Positions 1-12,205 of a stretch of DNA of 64,000 nt are shown one piece after another (within the stretch, counting starts at the first letter, position 1; each line of letters opens with the position of its first letter). Made by a program: the position numbers and the translations under genes. Under the pieces are notes generated by a model. The model saw only the letters and a program-made list of their open reading frames with translations, was not told the origin of the DNA and made no database searches. The DNA is taken from assembly GCA_024663395.1 (NCBI GenBank), contig JANFAH010000123.1:1-64000 (forward strand). Reading direction: 5' to 3'. This stretch comes from Pisolithus tinctorius. Its lineage: Eukaryota > Basidiomycota > Agaricomycetes > Boletales > Pisolithaceae.

Positions 1-715
1 GGCTCTCGCATTCTACAACGACCTAAAACGTCGCGCACACTGAATGGTGCAACCTCCAGATGATTATTCATTCCAGAGGAAGTTCTTGCACAGATTACTG
101 CATACATAATCAAGAGCATATTTGAAGCTCGTGGAATTTCCACTGAACACTTGATGATTGAGGAGATCCTCGAAGAAGTGCACCATGGAAATGGTGCAAA
201 AAGCGATAAATATGCATATGAGATCGAGCCACACCAGCCCTGGAGGGAAATCCTTCCAAGGACGAAGTGGTTCGCACTCACATGGGAGGAAGGGCGATCA
301 TAACTCTCCAACAACCAGAACTTTAAGTACATAAAGAAAGGGGACACCCTTTATCGACGAAAGACGAATCCCCCTCAAAGGGAATAAATTCATAAAGAGG
401 GATGGCTTGGACCATCAATCTCGTCAGAAAGAGCAGAATCGCTCATATGACAGGGGGAAGCAACCCCAGAAGTTTCTAACAGGTATCACCTGCTACAATT
501 GCAGAGAAGGCCACATGGCACCGAGTTGTCCCCTTCCTCGCAAGGATAAAGGCAAAGCCATGGCTATATGCAGTCGACGTCCAGAGGACACAGAGCACGA
601 ACATGCATGCGTAGAGGACAAAGTAGAGGAAGTGCCAGACAACCCTGACGATGAAGAGGAGGTACAGGCGTATGAGGGAACTACAGAGGTTGCCCCAAAA
701 ATACAGAGTCGGTAG
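1..715 (+). pseudogene. Gag remnant with CCHC zinc knuckle (element A)
   Basis: Gag packages the RNA genome inside the virus-like particle. The open stretch from 407 encodes a basic region followed by a knuckle of the form CX2CX4HX4C (CYNCREGHMAPSC), then an acidic tail. Upstream (1-300) gag-like charged sequence continues in broken frames with in-frame stops. The 5' part is missing from the window. The knuckle is complete, but the gene as a whole is not. Confidence 0.7.
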
Positions 716-2184
716 AACCCGACGAATTTATCGATACCCTCGAGAAGTACTCAGGTAGATGAGGAAGATGAGCCAGTAGCGTATTTTGGTGCAATGAATC
801 CGAAGACAACCTCTTGAGGAAGAGGTGGTCTATTGCGTGTCAATACATGCAGAAGTTCAGGAAGGGCAGATGCCCTCCGAGGACGATGCCTCGATGCAAG
901 AGGATGACCCTCTGATACAGAAGACAGTCCGGTAATGATGCCGAACTGAAAATGGATCGACCAGATCTATTCCCACACGTACAAGATACCAGCGATGGGA
1001 TTGGTCGGACCTATACAGAGCTGTACACGAGTTCGCATGTGACGAGTGTAGCCACCGAGTGGATCACGTAGCTGAAGGGCTACTAAATGGTAATCTGTCT
1101 CTGGTCAGGGTTCTCGCAAATAACGAAATCATGCATGACGGGAATACGAAAGGGGTAGGGAGAATGGAAGGCGTGCTCCATGGAGACACCAAATATCAGT
1201 GCGCGCACTAGGATGGCCCTTCACCTACTAGCATATCGCCTCCGGTGTATGGAAGGACATCAAGGGATGCCCTTCGAGAGATATCGATAGCACGCGAAGA
1301 TGTGCGTCATGCTCAACCCCAATTAACATTGGATGAGCCCTTGGGGAATGCTATGATCGATCTACAGTTGCAGAGCATAATGACCCCTAATGTCCGAATA
1401 TATCCAGACGCAGTGGTCATCGAAACACCATGGGGAATGGTGTGGATAAATAGAGACGGGACGGTAGAGCACCTGACCTCCTCCTGAGAAGAGGACGATA
1501 TAGTAAGAAGTGCATCACTCAGAATAAATGAAGACGAGATGGATCTAGACCCTCGTCAAGCAGAATGACCTGAAATCACAGGTGGGACCTGGACTTGGTC
1601 ACCGGTTTACAGAGCTACTCACTCCGAGCATTGCCCCAATGCCAACAATGCAGGGAACACATTGACGAGGCCGTAGCTGAGGAGAATACCTCGCTCACCA
1701 TCGCACTGCAGTTCCCTGTGCAACTCGTGTTCTGCAGTACAATAGGGGCTGGGAAGATTGACCGCCCAAATGGAGGGGCACGGTATGAACATCGATTGCA
1801 TTCGTGTGCAATACATACGATGGCTAATCGCATCAGGTCCCTCGAAGCACAGTGGATACAAGCGTTGTGTGATATCCAACGCTTGTGCACAACTGCGCCA
1901 CCAGGAATGATATTCCTGGGGAGCTATATGATCAGCTCTGCAACTGAGCATCGCATAAGTCGGCCTAACCCAAATAACAATGAAGTCAGGATATACCCCG
2001 ATGATATGGTGGTGGAAACACCACACGGAGATATAATCATCGAGGAACACCGCATCCTGATAACCCATGTATGGCTGCAATGGATTTGCAACCGATAGCA
2101 AAGCCGCTGATGTGCTTTTCGGTATGCAATGCATACTAAGCAGGAAGCGGGAACCCACCCGCAAATTACACCAGAATTGCGCAT
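716..2184 (+). other. Decayed Gag/protease linker of element A
   Basis: This 1.5 kb stretch has no long open frame. Short open pieces (1,245-1,487 and 1,595-2,098) both contain a related phrase, VRIYPDAVVIETPWG and VRIYPDDMVVETPHG. Part of the linker therefore seems to be an internal duplication of about 0.6 kb. I cannot assign a domain to it. Confidence 0.4.
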
Positions 2185-2460
2185 GTGCATAACGTAGATA
2201 CCGTCATAAATGGCTGTAAAGCCTACACGATGATCGACACTGGAAGCACTGGAAACTTTGTGAGCCCAGCTTTCGCCAAGGTCACGAAGATGAAAGTGTT
2301 TCCGCTCGATCAGCAGCTTACGCTGCAATTGGGCTGCATAGGTAGCCGATCAAAAATTACACATGGAGGACTCTCCATGATAAAGATGGGCCACCAACAG
2401 ACCACTGTTATTTCGATGTGGCTAATATCGATCGCTACGACTGTATTCTAGGAATCCCGT
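2185..2460 (+). pseudogene. Retroviral-type aspartic protease fragment (element A)
   Basis: The fragment contains the active-site phrase MIDTGSTGNFVSPAF (DTGS is the catalytic Asp-Thr/Ser-Gly motif) after a short beta-strand-like lead. This protease cuts Gag and Pol into mature proteins. The frame is lost near 2,450, where the continuation (a phrase like DCILGIPFLRQHK) sits in another frame. It is a relic. Confidence 0.7.
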
Positions 2461-2600
2461 TCCTTAGGCAGCACAAAGTAGTGCTCGACTTCTGAAAAGT
2501 CGATGACGATTGCAGGTGAAAAGGTCCTCATGCTCACAGAGCCTGAGGTTGCCAGAGAGGGGCGCTCACGCCCCCCTAAAGCCACCTCCTCCTCGAACAA

Positions 2601-4200
2601 ATGACTAGCACCCTGCGAGGCTGTCACAGCCTCGTGAGGGCTTGCTGGGGAGGGCGGTTAGAGTCGAAAAGCGAGCCTACACTCGCAGTAATAAAACCAA
2701 TACAAAAAAGAACGTTGGGGGACAAAGATATACCTCGCCTAAGGGAGCGATGGTTCGAAAAGTTTAGACGAAGGTTCGAAGGTGTCGAACCGAAATTACC
2801 TCCTTTACGGGAGGTAAACCACAGGATTCCCCTGATCGACGAGGATAAGCGGTACTCGTACCACTTGCCTCGTTGTGCTGATGCGCTAAAGCAACAGTTG
2901 TCAGATAAAATCCGTCAGTACACAGACAGAATGGTGGGTGCTAAAAAGCGTCCCACAAGCCACCCATGCTGTGTATACCAAAGAAGAATGGCAAACTATG
3001 AACAGTCATTGACTGTCGTAAAAGAAATGAAAATACAATAAGGGATGTAACTCCCTTCCCTGATCAGGACCAGATCAGGATGGATGTTGCGAGAGCAAAG
3101 TATCGCTCAAAGATCGACTTGTCGAATGCGTACGAACAGGTACATGTCGAGCCTGAAGACGTCTGGAAGACAGCCTTCTCAACGATTTACGGCACTTTTA
3201 TAAGCCAAGTCATGCAGCAGGGGGATTGTAATGCCCCTGCAACATTTCAACGCCTTATGACTGTGATCTTTAGAGATCACATAGGACGTTTTGTATATCT
3301 ATCTCGACGATATATTCGTCTACAGCGATACACTGGAGGAGCACGAGCAGCACCTCCAGATAGTGTTTGAAACACTATGTCGGGCCGACTTCTTCCTCAA
3401 AGAGAGAAGTGCGACTTATATGCCGAGAAACTCGACTGTCTTGGGCACATAATCGACACCAAGGGTGCATGCAGATAGAGACAAGATGTCTCGAATTAGG
3501 AACTGGAGAGTACCTAAGTCGCTCAACGAGGTTCAACGGTTCGTTGGCCTTGTAGAATACCTGGCACAGTTTATGCCAGATATTTCGGTGTACACATGCC
3601 ACTAACTGGAATACAAAGGAATGGACATCCGTTCCTGTGGAGGGAAATCCACGACCGATGCTTCCAGATGATTAAGGACCTGGCTTGCAAATACCCAGTA
3701 CTGTGGCCGATAGATCCAAGGAAGGAAGAGCCAATATGGCTCGTCTGCGACGCATCACTCTACGGAGTGGGTGCACTGTACGGGCAAGGACCCGAATGGA
3801 AGACCTGCTGACCAGCAGGTTTCATGTCAAAAAAACTGAGCGATGCCCAACAAAACTATAGGACCTTTGAGCGAGAGACCCTCGCGATAATTGAAGCTTA
3901 CTAAAATGGGAGGATAAACTCCTCGGGTTTAAGTTCACGATAGTGACAGATCATGAGGCCCTGGGATACCTCAAAACCCAATGAAAACTGTCGAGCCGAC
4001 AGGTCCGGTGGATAGATTATATGTCGCGCTTTGAGCGAACATAGTATACCCAAGGGCTCAGAAAACCGAGTGGCATTGCCTATCCCATTACTACAAGGAG
4101 GAAGGAGGAGACAACGTCTCCAATGAGAACGTCGAGTGGGCAAATGCCGACATATGCCTGGACCCAGAGGGAGATGATCTCCCTCAGGACAGATGGCAAG
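2601..4200 (+). pseudogene. Reverse transcriptase and RNase H remnant (element A)
   Basis: RT pieces are visible in several frames. A segment at 3,080-3,290 reads AKYRSKIDLSNAYEQVHVEP and is followed by the fingers/palm region. The YLDD active site with DIFVYSD follows at about 3,296-3,335, in a frame shifted by one base. RNase H begins near 3,700 with WLVCDASLYGVGA (first catalytic Asp), and a later piece near 3,860 resembles the conserved RTFERETLAIIEAY region. Multiple shifts and stops rule out a working enzyme. Confidence 0.8.
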
Positions 4201-4501
4201 AGCTGAGACTATCAGCGATGGAAGAACAGGAAGGGACTCTTCGTAAGAGTAACTGGCTAAAGGAAAAAGGGAAAACCGCATCCTGGAGGCTCAGGAGATG
4301 GCCTTGGCTGCAGAAAGGAATGACGAGGATGCTCCTCTCGCAATTGCGGAAGAGGATCCATCGATATTCGAATCCGCTGAGGCCTCACGAACCTCGCCAA
4401 TAACCTACGGAGACATGCCAGAATTCCTGGAGCCATCCGTAAGGGATACAAGAGAGCCTACCTCGTGAAGATACTAGCACAACCATCACATCACCCTCAG
4501 T

Positions 4502-5350
4502 TTGAGGAAAGAGATGGTCTGCTTTACACGAAAAATCGTGGTGGAGAGGAAGTGTTGTGCCTTCCTCACACAAAGTACAAAAGATGACATTATTGCACGG
4601 GTCATAGACCAGCACAGGACGCTGGGACATTTCGGATCCCAGAGAACGGCGGACTATATCCGCAGGTGGTACTGGTGGCCAAAGCTCGGTCGAGAAGTGG
4701 ACAGGTTTTGCAGAACCTGCCCCATCTGTCAGGCAACGAAGGCCAATCAGCGGCCTCCAGGACTACTGCACAGCCTACCTGTGCCGAGACGACTGTGGGG
4801 GTCGATAGCAATGGACTTTGTGGGACCATTCCCACCAGTGAAGGGTATGACTACCTGTGGGTAGTCCTATGCTGTCTGACGTCCATGATACACCTGATAC
4901 TGGTGAAGACACGGTGCGAGCTTCGGAACTCGCATGGATATTCATAAAAGAAATAGCCCGCTTACACGGCTACCAGAGACAATCATCTCGACAGAGACAC
5001 AAAATTTACGTCGACGTTCTGGTGATGCACAGAATGTTAGGAGCGAAGCTCCTAATGTCAACTGCATTCACCCACAGACAGATGGTGCATCCAAGAGCCA
5101 TATGCAATGTAGTGCAGATGCTACGGTCGATGGTCTGTCCGGACCAGAGGGATTGGGTGTCGAAGCTGCCAATGGTCGAGTTTGCAATAAACTCGAGCAT
5201 CAACAGTTCTACGGGGTTTGCCCCATTCGAACTGAACTACGGACATATGCCTGTAATGATGCAACATCGAGAAAGGGACGACTACATCGTCCCCAGGAGT
5301 AAGGACGTTTGTCTGACAAGCACTGGAAAATTTAGAAATGGCGCATGATG
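4502..5350 (+). pseudogene. Integrase remnant (element A)
   Basis: The zinc-binding HHCC domain is clear at 4,590-4,740 (HRTLGHFG, then CRTCPICQATKANQ). It is followed by the start of the catalytic core with SIAMDFVGPFPPVKG (first Asp). Downstream pieces around 4,940-5,300 continue the core in broken frames, including a helix such as MVEFAINSSINSSTGFAPFEL. Integrase inserts the cDNA into the genome. The frame breaks make this copy inactive. Confidence 0.8.
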
Positions 5351-5432
5351 CCATAATCGAGAGTAGGGTGGTGCAGACGTACCACACCAACAAGAAACGA
5401 GCAAAAGGAACTCACCTTCAGTTGGAGACCTG

Positions 5433-5906
5433 GTGTATCTCTCCATGAAGAACCTGACCATGCCCAAAGGACAGCTCGTAAGCTCGCCAAGATTCATCAG
5501 GCCGATGAAGGTTCTACACTGTGAAAGCGTGAGCGATACATATACGCTCGAGCTGCCAGAGCAGCTAAGAGCGAGACGCATACACCCAACGTTTCATGTT
5601 GGGCTTCTGCGCAAGTATGAGCCAAACGACGACTTACTATTTCCACGACGTGATGCACACACCTTCTATGATGTCAGTACGACTGATGATGATGAATGGA
5701 TAGTGGACGAAGTACTTGCCCACCGGTGGTCTGGAAACAAGGTAGAATTCCTTGTTAAGTGGAATCTGGGAGACTCCACATGGGAACCGATGTCCCACTG
5801 CAAGAAGCTCGAGGCCCTAGACAGGTACCTCGAACTTCAAGGCATGCGAATATACGCCAGTTGCCTCACAAGGCACAGGATACGCAGAAATGCAGTAGCC
5901 ACATAG
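5433..5906 (+). pseudogene. Integrase C-terminus with chromodomain (element A)
   Basis: An open stretch of 157 codons begins with a GPY/F-like module (FIRPMKVLHCESVSDTYTLE) and the phrase RRIHPTFHVGLLRKYEP. It ends with a chromodomain (EWIVDEVLAHRW, VEFLVKWNLGDSTWEPM). Chromodomains in this family can steer integration to marked chromatin. This is the best preserved part of element A. Confidence 0.8.
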
Positions 5907-5970
5907 TGACTATGAGTAGTTGTGTACTACTAATGGAACCAAACACTCAGAGAAAAAACAAAGTCAAATA

Positions 5971-6210
5971 AAAATAAAAATAACAAAGAAGATAAAGATC
6001 AAAAGCCTAAAAATAACCGAACACCGCATTCTGTCAAAGGTAGATAGTATAATGTAGCCACCCACCAATCACTCCTCATTCATGTGTTTTTTCTATGTCG
6101 AGTATTACTTAAGTTTTTTAATTATGCCTCGTGCCCTCCTTTTTTACTCTTGCTTCTTCCTCACTCATACCACTTCATAGCACTGCCTTTTTCCAACACA
6201 ACCATCCAGA
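5971..6210. other. AT-rich gap between element A and the next ORF
   Basis: This A- and T-rich stretch has no gene. It probably holds the degraded 3' end of element A. I found no second copy of it in the window and no LTR boundary. Confidence 0.4.
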
Positions 6211-8708
6211 ATGTCTTCCCATAATCATCGCAGTACCTGGAGCTCGCGCTCCCCCAGCCCTCCCCGCACCGTTCTCACAGGGAGTCAGCCATGCACGATC
6301 ATGGTGAGCTCTCTGCATGTCAAGGCACACGACCTGATAGCGAGGCTCCTCGCTCGCCATCCCCTGCTGCTCAGTGCAGCACATATGGTCAGCAGTGGCC
6401 AGAAGTGTGCTCACTCCCCATCCATTGCATTGTCACATGCCTCATCTCGAGAGCATGATGATCATCGCACAAACACCCTCAGGACCTTTCTGGGTGTGCC
6501 ACCCACAACTGCCGTTCATCTGGCATCATGATTCCAGTTGCACGATGTGCAATGCTTACATGTTGCATGTCTCCCAGGGCATGGCCCTCTCTGAAGCAGG
6601 TCTCACTCCTGCAATATTCAACCTTGCAGACAAAGCTGCACACATTGTCTGCCATTCTCCATATGACATGCATTGTCGCATTGCATACCTTGAGGACGAC
6701 CTCAACGACCGTGACAATGAGATTCGTCACTTACAAGACAAAATTGATGAGCTTGTCATACATTTCCAGCTCCCATGTCGGTCGAGCAGGAGGCATGGGA
6801 TTTCGAACATGCATGAGTTGTCCCTTGGTGGCCCTGACCACCACATTCTTGACCAGCCTGGAGCTGGTCCCTCACGTCCCAGATGGCCCTCCCTGCTGCG
6901 ATGTTTTTTTCAGGGGGGAGGGTGCAGGTGAAGCCTGCTGGTTCTCATGTTTCGAGGGAGCAACCCTTGTCACAGCACGGATGGCCTCACCATCCTCCTA
7001 TGGAGGATGTGATGATGACCGACCATGCTGTCAGCTTTCCACATCCCTAGTGATGTCCAGATGACTCTGGATGAGGGAGCACCCTCTGTTCCTGCACAGG
7101 GAACAATGTTCCCTGAGTTCATGGGACAGAATGGCCCCATCGTGCTTAGTCTGGGCGAAGGCTCAGACAGGTAAGAATAAGATCCTCTTCATGAGGATCA
7201 ACAACAATCTCTATGCCTATGAGGGCGAAAAGATCACAGTGTGAAGCGCAACCTCAGGCTGCACATCATCCCACTGGTCCCAGTGGGCAAGAGACTGTAT
7301 GGCTGGGCTGTATGGTTTGAAGGAGGCATCCTGGGGCCCATTGCCCTCTTCAACACTGCGATGATATCTGCCAGCTCTACACAAAAGCATTACAGGAGCC
7401 AGAGGATAAGGCTCCCTGTCTGAAAGGCGCAGGACCTTATAACTTACCTCAACTTGTGGAAAAGATGCAAGTTGGGGTCAATGAGGTCATCAACCTTGCA
7501 TTGAGCGAATGGAAGCCTCCTGTGTGGTCTTCCAAGAAATCTTGCGAGAGGAGAGAGGCCCTCAAGAAAAGGGGAAGGCAGTTCACCTCAAGGGGAAGAG
7601 GAACAAGCACCTGCTGTGGGGATACCCCCACCTACATCTGGCCCCTCTGGAGGTGCTCCAGCACTGCAGGAGCAGATAGCAGATGCTCCTTTGGGCTCAC
7701 TCCAGCATCTGATGTAGGTTCAACCCCTACTCCCTCTTATCGACTGTGTAGCGGTTCAACCACATGAGACTCAACAGGTCTCTGAACAAAGGCCTGGCCA
7801 GCTCCCAAGCTCAGTCCTCCACAGGACACAACCTCCTCACAAGGCAAAAGGGGCCAAGCCCTCTGGTGGGAAGTCTAGGGGCATTCCCGAGCTACCATCA
7901 ATGCCCCTCCCCTTGACAGTTCTGTCGAAGCTTGGAGGGAGTTCATCGACAAAGAGAGAGGCACCCTTGCTGGGGCGAAGACGGCGAGTCCACACTCATG
8001 GCCATGCTCCCAGGGGTACTGGGGACTCTAGCAGGCCAGATGACTCCAATGCAGAGGCCGACCCTCTCTTTACGAGTGCCTGGTGCCAGTTCCCCAGAGC
8101 CATAGGGCTCAAATGTCTGGATGTGTGAGTTGGCTTGCTACTCGCAGCAAGGGGATGATATCGGTCCCTCCTCACTGGGCAGAAGTCAGCCCAGTCAAGG
8201 CACATCACATCCCTGGGACAGTGAGTTCACCACCTCAGCTGACAGGGCCTCGATTGCAGCATATCTCGCTGCTAATGGGGTCAGCACATATGACACTGAC
8301 ACACACTACAATGGGCTTGACAAGCTGGTCAAGAGTATGTCAATGGCATCATTGCCAATGGAGGGGAGAATAACCCTCAGGTTATGGCAAAAATCAAGCC
8401 CCTGAGAAGGCTCTCACCAACCTTGCCCCCAAAGCGATGTTCGGATTGAGGGAGTGGTACGAGTGTCAGGCTCAGGCCATTGGTTTGCACCATCAACCAG
8501 GTCCCTCTGGGTCACACACCCTTACGGGCTGACGATCAGCAGATCATCTCTGTGTTCGCCTCTGCAAGCATTCATCTATGACCTCCCCCACTGTCCTCAT
8601 GGGGGAGCATCCACTGTCAGGGGAAATCCCCCTGCTAAAGACTCTGAGCCTGAGGAGGGTGAAATGACTGATGACCTATTCGAGGATGAGGATAGGTTGC
8701 AAATGTGA
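6211..8708 (+). pseudogene. Unrecognised decayed ORF, coiled-coil and acidic tail, upstream of an LTR
   Basis: I do not recognise this gene. It starts plausibly at ATG 6,211 with a Ser/Pro/Arg-rich head. A heptad-rich segment follows at about 6,680-6,770 (AYLEDDLNDRDNEIRHLQDKI), and the last part is acidic (EPEEGEMTDDLFEDED) with a stop at 8,706-8,708. Frame changes and stops occur throughout, so a product of roughly 830 residues is now broken. It lies on the same strand as the LTR at 8,926 and ends 220 bp before it. That fits the single gag-like ORF of a non-autonomous LTR element, but this is inference. No RT or integrase motif was found. Confidence 0.4.
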
Positions 8709-8925
8709 GGGGATGTTCCCTCTGGAGACTCAACTCTCCGATTAAAGGATTGGGTTCAACACTCCTTCTCTGTGTTTGGACTTTTGAGGCCTAACCCTCA
8801 AAGTATTAGTTTGCGAAGCCTAACCTTTGCGCAACTGTCTTTTTTTTTTTTTTTCTCTTTCTTCTTTCCTCATCTCTTTCTTTTCTCTCTACTTTCTGAG
8901 CCTGGGTCGGCTCTGCAGGGGAGGG

Positions 8926-9120
8926 TGTTAGGGGTTATACCCCGAAAGTAGTAGCTACTTAGTATGGGCATGTGATACCTCGGTATCACATGCCTCCTCA
9001 TATATAAATGTTGCCTCAAAAAATTTAGATAGCATCCTTTTTGTCTCTACATCTTACTGTGCGAATACCATATGGTACACTTCACATGTGAGCTTGAGAC
9101 AACTCTACTACAACCTTACA
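8926..9120 (+). repeat. 195 bp LTR with polypurine tract upstream (3' end of an LTR element)
   Basis: The segment begins TGTTAGGGG and ends CCTTACA, giving the usual TG...CA ends. The purine run AGGGGAGGG immediately before it is placed like a polypurine tract, marking this as a 3' LTR. A TATA-like ATATATAA lies inside. Helitron coding sequence resumes directly after 9,120, so the LTR end is an insertion boundary. The matching 5' LTR was not found, so the element is truncated or its 5' end has diverged. Confidence 0.55.
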
Positions 9121-9463
9121 TGGTGGTATCAAGGCCAAACACTCAATTAATGTCAGCCTCAGCAAACATGCTAGGTGGGCAATGCAGTATTATGACCACC
9201 ATTTTGTTGTCTACCATGCATTCCCTTTCATGATCTTTGCTATGATCCAAAAGTGGGATGCAATGCAGTCCGCTTGTCTGCAGATGTGGAGAAAAGACTT
9301 TGAATGAGATGCCCTGGCACTGTCTTGCCTGACTGTTGCAGACTTATGGAAGGCAGAAGAGGAGGAAGGCAGAAAAGCGAAGATTAGCAATCCAAGGGTA
9401 CAAGCATTGCAAAAACATGTAGTCACTGCAAACAGTAAGGTTGAAGGCTCTGACAATGCCTGC
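9121..9463 (+). pseudogene. Helitron Rep protein, N-terminal piece
   Basis: Translation gives a Helitron helicase-like N-terminal segment (HARWAMQYYDHHFVVYHAFPF, then an EEEEGRKAKISNPRVQALQ helix). It breaks off at 9,463 exactly where element B begins, and the protein resumes at 21,849. One in-frame TGA (9,305-9,307) replaces an expected Arg codon. Rep nicks DNA for rolling-circle transposition. The HUH residues lie in the next piece. Confidence 0.7.
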
Positions 9464-10113
9464 TGTGAGGAATCCGCATTCCCTGGATGCATAAGCCCCT
9501 ATCATTAACCATTCCATGACTGCTGTTATGTCCACTCCCCTCTCATGTTCACCATTGTTCATGCACTACCTTCCCATACCCTTGCTCCCTCTTGTGCAAT
9601 GTTATACCTGCGGCTGCTGTGCTCCAGTCGCTTCTTTTCCTTTGGACTCTTTCTCTTATCATGGTCTCTATTCCTTTAGTGCTTGTAGTATACCCTCAGC
9701 CTCTGTTCTGGCCTGTCCTGTCTTGTGTGTACGTGCTGTCATGCGGTTTTCCCTTACTGTACCTTGTCTTACTTAGGTTCCAGGTTTGCCCAGACTATAA
9801 AGCCCTGTACTTAGGTACAGAATGATACCTTTTGGCACTCAGAAGGTCACCACGAGTTTCCTTTTCACTTCATCTACACTGCACACCTTGCATTCCACCA
9901 TGCACGAACTACATATACTGCTTGCACCGCCAGTACTATTCCACAGACCACACCATGCATGTCACAAATCACTACCACTACAAAGTGCTGGGTCTCACCT
10001 TCTAGTCTAGACAGTCCAGAATCCCTTGGGACAAGCAATTCATTCCCTTCATTTTATTGTTGTTATCTAAGCCATTTAGCTTGTGTTATACAGCTGCTTG
10101 GACTTTTCATACA
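9464..10113 (+). repeat. 5' LTR of element B
   Basis: It begins TGTGAGGAATCC and ends TTCATACA. It is preceded by CTGC and followed within two bases by TGGAGCCCACC, which could be a tRNA-type primer binding site. Differences from the 3' LTR are nearly all C/T or G/A. A TATA-like ACTATAAAG lies near 9,795. Confidence 0.9.
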
Positions 10114-10115
10114 AC

Positions 10116-12205
10116 TGGAGCCCACCACAAGGGATTCTGCTGTCACTTCCAGAAGGTTGCTCAGGCACACCACCAAATGCACTGAACTAGAAAATTTACA
10201 CCTGCACTTTCGCAATCTCAACCTGTCAGAAGACTCCAACCTCTTCTGCCCTGTTCCACCCATAACACTGGATCATGTGCAATTACCTGCTGACATTCCA
10301 TGGGTACTACCTGCAATCACTTCCCCTGATATTTCGGCAGATCAGATATCTGTCACATTGGATCACCTAGATCCCACTGCCCCTGATTTTCCTGGTGGTT
10401 TTATCCACTCAACTCCCCAAAGGCCTGAAACCCTGCCATCACCTTTAACACCCATCACATCATCTGATTCATCATCACCAGTGCCCTCTTTTTCCCATCT
10501 CTTTGATGCCTCTGAATCTATACCCAGACTCTCAGTTCCATCTGCCACACTGCTGTGACCACTCACACAGTCACAGACCACCCATCAGCCAATTAGTAAC
10601 CCACCACCACTTCTGCCAGTCCGTTCACACACTATACCAACTGCTCCACCTCTGCAACCAATACCCATTCCACCCATTACCAATCTGGCACTGCCACCAC
10701 AGGTTAACCCACCAATGGCTAATCCTCAGTTTCAGATGCCACTCTGTGGAACACAAAACTCACCTAAATTTAGTGGAGATTCTCCCATGCAGCTTCTGTG
10801 CTACCTCAAAGACATTGACTTCCTTGGTACTCTTGCTGCTCTTGATGACTGTGGCAAGATCAGAGCTGCAATCTGCTATGCTGACCTCGAAGAAGCCAAG
10901 GTCTGGCAAATGCTTCCAGAAGCCACACCTGCAGCTGACAACTGGGATGCCTTTGTAGTTGCTGTTAAGGGTTTGTACCCTGGCTGTGAGGGTGATGACT
11001 GCTCCTGCCATGCAGACTTGCAGTACCTCATCGAAGAATATCAGTCCAAGCCTATGCAGAACCAGGATGACCTTGGAGAATACCAGCAGAAATTCACTAA
11101 GATTTCTGCCCTCCTCATTAAAACTAAAAAGCTTGCAGAGACAGAACAGGATTCCATGTTCCTGAATGGCTTCCTGAGGGCCATCACAGATTGTATTCAT
11201 CATTGACTCTCCATAGTCCACACTGACCTCCACCCTGACAACCCATACCTGCTTGCAGAAGTCGTCAAAGCTGCCAAGTTCCTTCTGACAGGATCTGCTC
11301 TCCATAGTGCGGTACTGACAATGGGTACTGCAGCCTTGCCAGCTGCACCTCCCTCATCAGCTTACATTCTGCAAGTGCCACCTTCTGGTACTGTCATTAA
11401 ACAGGAATACAACTTCCAGACACAGCCTCTGCTGCAGCAACACAGACCCCAACCACTGGACAAGGATGTGCATGCTCATTGAAGTTTATATCCGTGCTGG
11501 TAAGATCATGAGAGGTACAGACAACCATCTCTATCTGGCAGATGGGAGCCGAATCCCATGCTTCCCTGAATGTAACTCACTGAGAGAGGCTGTTGACCAC
11601 GTCATGGCTGACAGAGACCAGGCCAGCATGCGCACTGTGACTCCTGCTGCTCCATGCAAGGCACCACTAACCTCTTCTGCATTGCTCATCCTGAAGTTGA
11701 CATGCAGTTGGAGATCCAGCCTTCTGCCTTCTTAAACACCATCCAAGATGTTGATGAACCTGTCACAGACTTAGCCAACCCTGACTTCCAAGTGTATGTC
11801 ACTCAAGCTTGGGCTATGTACCAAGTGGATAAAGGTAACAAGGGAGCAGTTGTTCCCCATGGAAAGAAAGCCTGCTTTGACAGAGTTGAAATCACAGCTC
11901 GACCCATGGCACGTCCTGCCAACCCTCCACAAGTCGACCCATGTGCAGCCACTGTTGAAGAGGAAATCATTTCCCCTGGCATTCAAAGTTCATGTGCCGC
12001 TCACCAGGCATCTGATCCCTCTGCACCTGCTCCAATGTCCACTGCTATGAAACCATATGTTCCTCTGACTAATCCGGCTCTGATGCCCATGCTCAAGGAT
12101 CCCATTCCCATGGCAATTGTTCCATCACAGACACCATACCCAGCAGCTCGCAATCAAAACCAGTACCATTACTCATTCCCTCTTGAAGACAAAGCCGTGC
12201 TGTGA
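10116..12205 (+). pseudogene. Gag gene of element B
   Basis: The reading frame from about 10,117 to 11,480 is open apart from TGA at 10,556 and 11,204, both probably former CGA. It encodes a Ser/Thr/Pro-rich head and then a capsid-like helical domain (FSGDSPMQLLCYLKDIDFLG ... WDAFVVAVKGLYPG). A one-base shift near 11,470 leads into a segment resembling the post-knuckle region of basidiomycete gag (RAGKIMRGTDNHLYLADGSR); the zinc knuckle itself is not recognisable. A Pro-rich tail runs to 12,205. Gag forms the particle that holds the element RNA. Confidence 0.7.

Larger units (their letters stand above)
1..5970 (+). mobile_element. Decayed Ty3/gypsy chromodomain retrotransposon (element A), left end outside window
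   Basis: Fragments lie in the order Gag, protease, RT, RNase H, integrase, chromodomain, all on the plus strand, which is the Ty3/gypsy chromovirus order. The reading frame changes many times and stops are frequent, so the copy is old and inactive. No LTR of this element was recognised: the left end is cut by the window, and the AT-rich tail after 5,906 shows no repeat partner. It shares no obvious sequence with elements B and C further right. Confidence 0.85.

Noticed and set aside
9124..9136. TGGTATCAAGGCC after the 195 bp LTR, like an initiator-Met tRNA primer binding site
   Set aside because: The Helitron Rep frame reads through it (GIKAKHSINVSLSKHARWA), and a polypurine tract precedes the LTR, so the LTR is a 3' LTR and the match is probably chance.
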